64,000 bases of DNA, from contig JAAKBF010000063.1 of NCBI GenBank assembly GCA_012656075.1, forward strand, positions 310,001 through 374,000, in the 5' to 3' direction. Position 1 is the first letter of the stretch. Each line of letters begins with the position of its first letter. The translations under genes were made by a program, and so were the position numbers. This document shows, piece after piece, positions 63,933-64,000 of the stretch. The notes beneath the pieces are model-generated. The model was not told the origin of the DNA, did no database searches, and saw nothing but the letters and a program-made list of their open reading frames with translations. This DNA is from Phytophthora hibernalis. Its lineage: Eukaryota > Oomycota > Peronosporomycetes > Peronosporales > Peronosporaceae.

Positions 63933-64000
63933 ATGGCCGACCGCATGGACGTCAAACTCGTGGCCTCATCGCCGTCCAGCAAGCCCAGCAGCGCGGGCAC
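63933..64000 (+). CDS. 5' end of a gene running off the window
   Basis: The ATG at 63933 starts MADRMDVKLVASSPSSKPSS and stays open to the window end. Preceded by AGAGGCAGAAG. Too short to identify; a second in-frame ATG lies at 63945. Confidence 0.5.
   Translation, partial: MADRMDVKLVASSPSSKPSSAG

Noticed and set aside
1..64000. tRNA or rRNA genes
   Set aside because: No cloverleaf with A/B boxes and no rRNA core sequence was recognised on reading. A dedicated scan was not possible.

Overview
The window looks like part of an oomycete genome, most likely Phytophthora or a close relative. The reasons are a truncated elicitin-like domain, short introns (about 60-85 bp, GT...AG), compact host genes, and a mixture of Ty3/Gypsy, Ty1/Copia, piggyBac, PIF/Harbinger, pogo/Tigger, hAT and TA-target elements of the kind that fills gene-sparse Phytophthora regions. 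No species call can be made from sequence alone.

Layout. 1-5.3 kb: minus-strand Gypsy element (G1), cut by the window start, with an internal 93-bp minisatellite. 5.3-9.3 kb: decayed repeats, including a 39-bp perfect hairpin and one arm of a ~1-kb inverted repeat. 9,293-14,378: Copia element with both LTRs and a 5-bp target duplication. 14.4-16.1 kb: BED-finger (hAT) and Tigger remnants. 16.1-17.2 kb: the second arm of the inverted repeat, carrying a 316-bp MITE. 17.2-19.2 kb: unrecognised minus-strand protein-like sequence. 19.2-28.6 kb: a host gene island with a TMEM185-like membrane protein, a mitochondrial-type helical-repeat protein, a TA-flanked element holding two unrelated gene fragments, the splicing factor CLF1/Crooked neck, and a membrane-anchored aspartic protease. 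29.3-36.2 kb: two pogo-type elements, an elicitin fragment and a PIF/Harbinger pair of genes. 36.2-48.3 kb: minus-strand Gypsy G3 interrupted by plus-strand Gypsy G2. 50.2-58.4 kb: piggyBac A, interrupted by a hAT element, itself interrupted by piggyBac B. 58.5-64 kb: two PLAC8-family genes, a Harbinger MITE, a broken hypothetical gene and the first codons of a gene running off the end.

Almost all transposon ORFs are broken. The host genes also carry single-base frameshifts, several of them in homopolymer runs (three in CLF1, one in the aspartic protease). Assembly indels are therefore a serious alternative to pseudogenisation throughout, and frame breaks should not be over-read.

The most interesting structures are: a long antisense protein-like ORF between pol and the 3' LTR of G2, ending in a coiled coil that overlaps the pol linker on the other strand; the three-level piggyBac/hAT/piggyBac nest with all target duplications readable; a palindromic piggyBac subterminal motif that recurs inside the transposase intron; and a 1.49-kb TA-flanked element that appears to have captured pieces of two genes.
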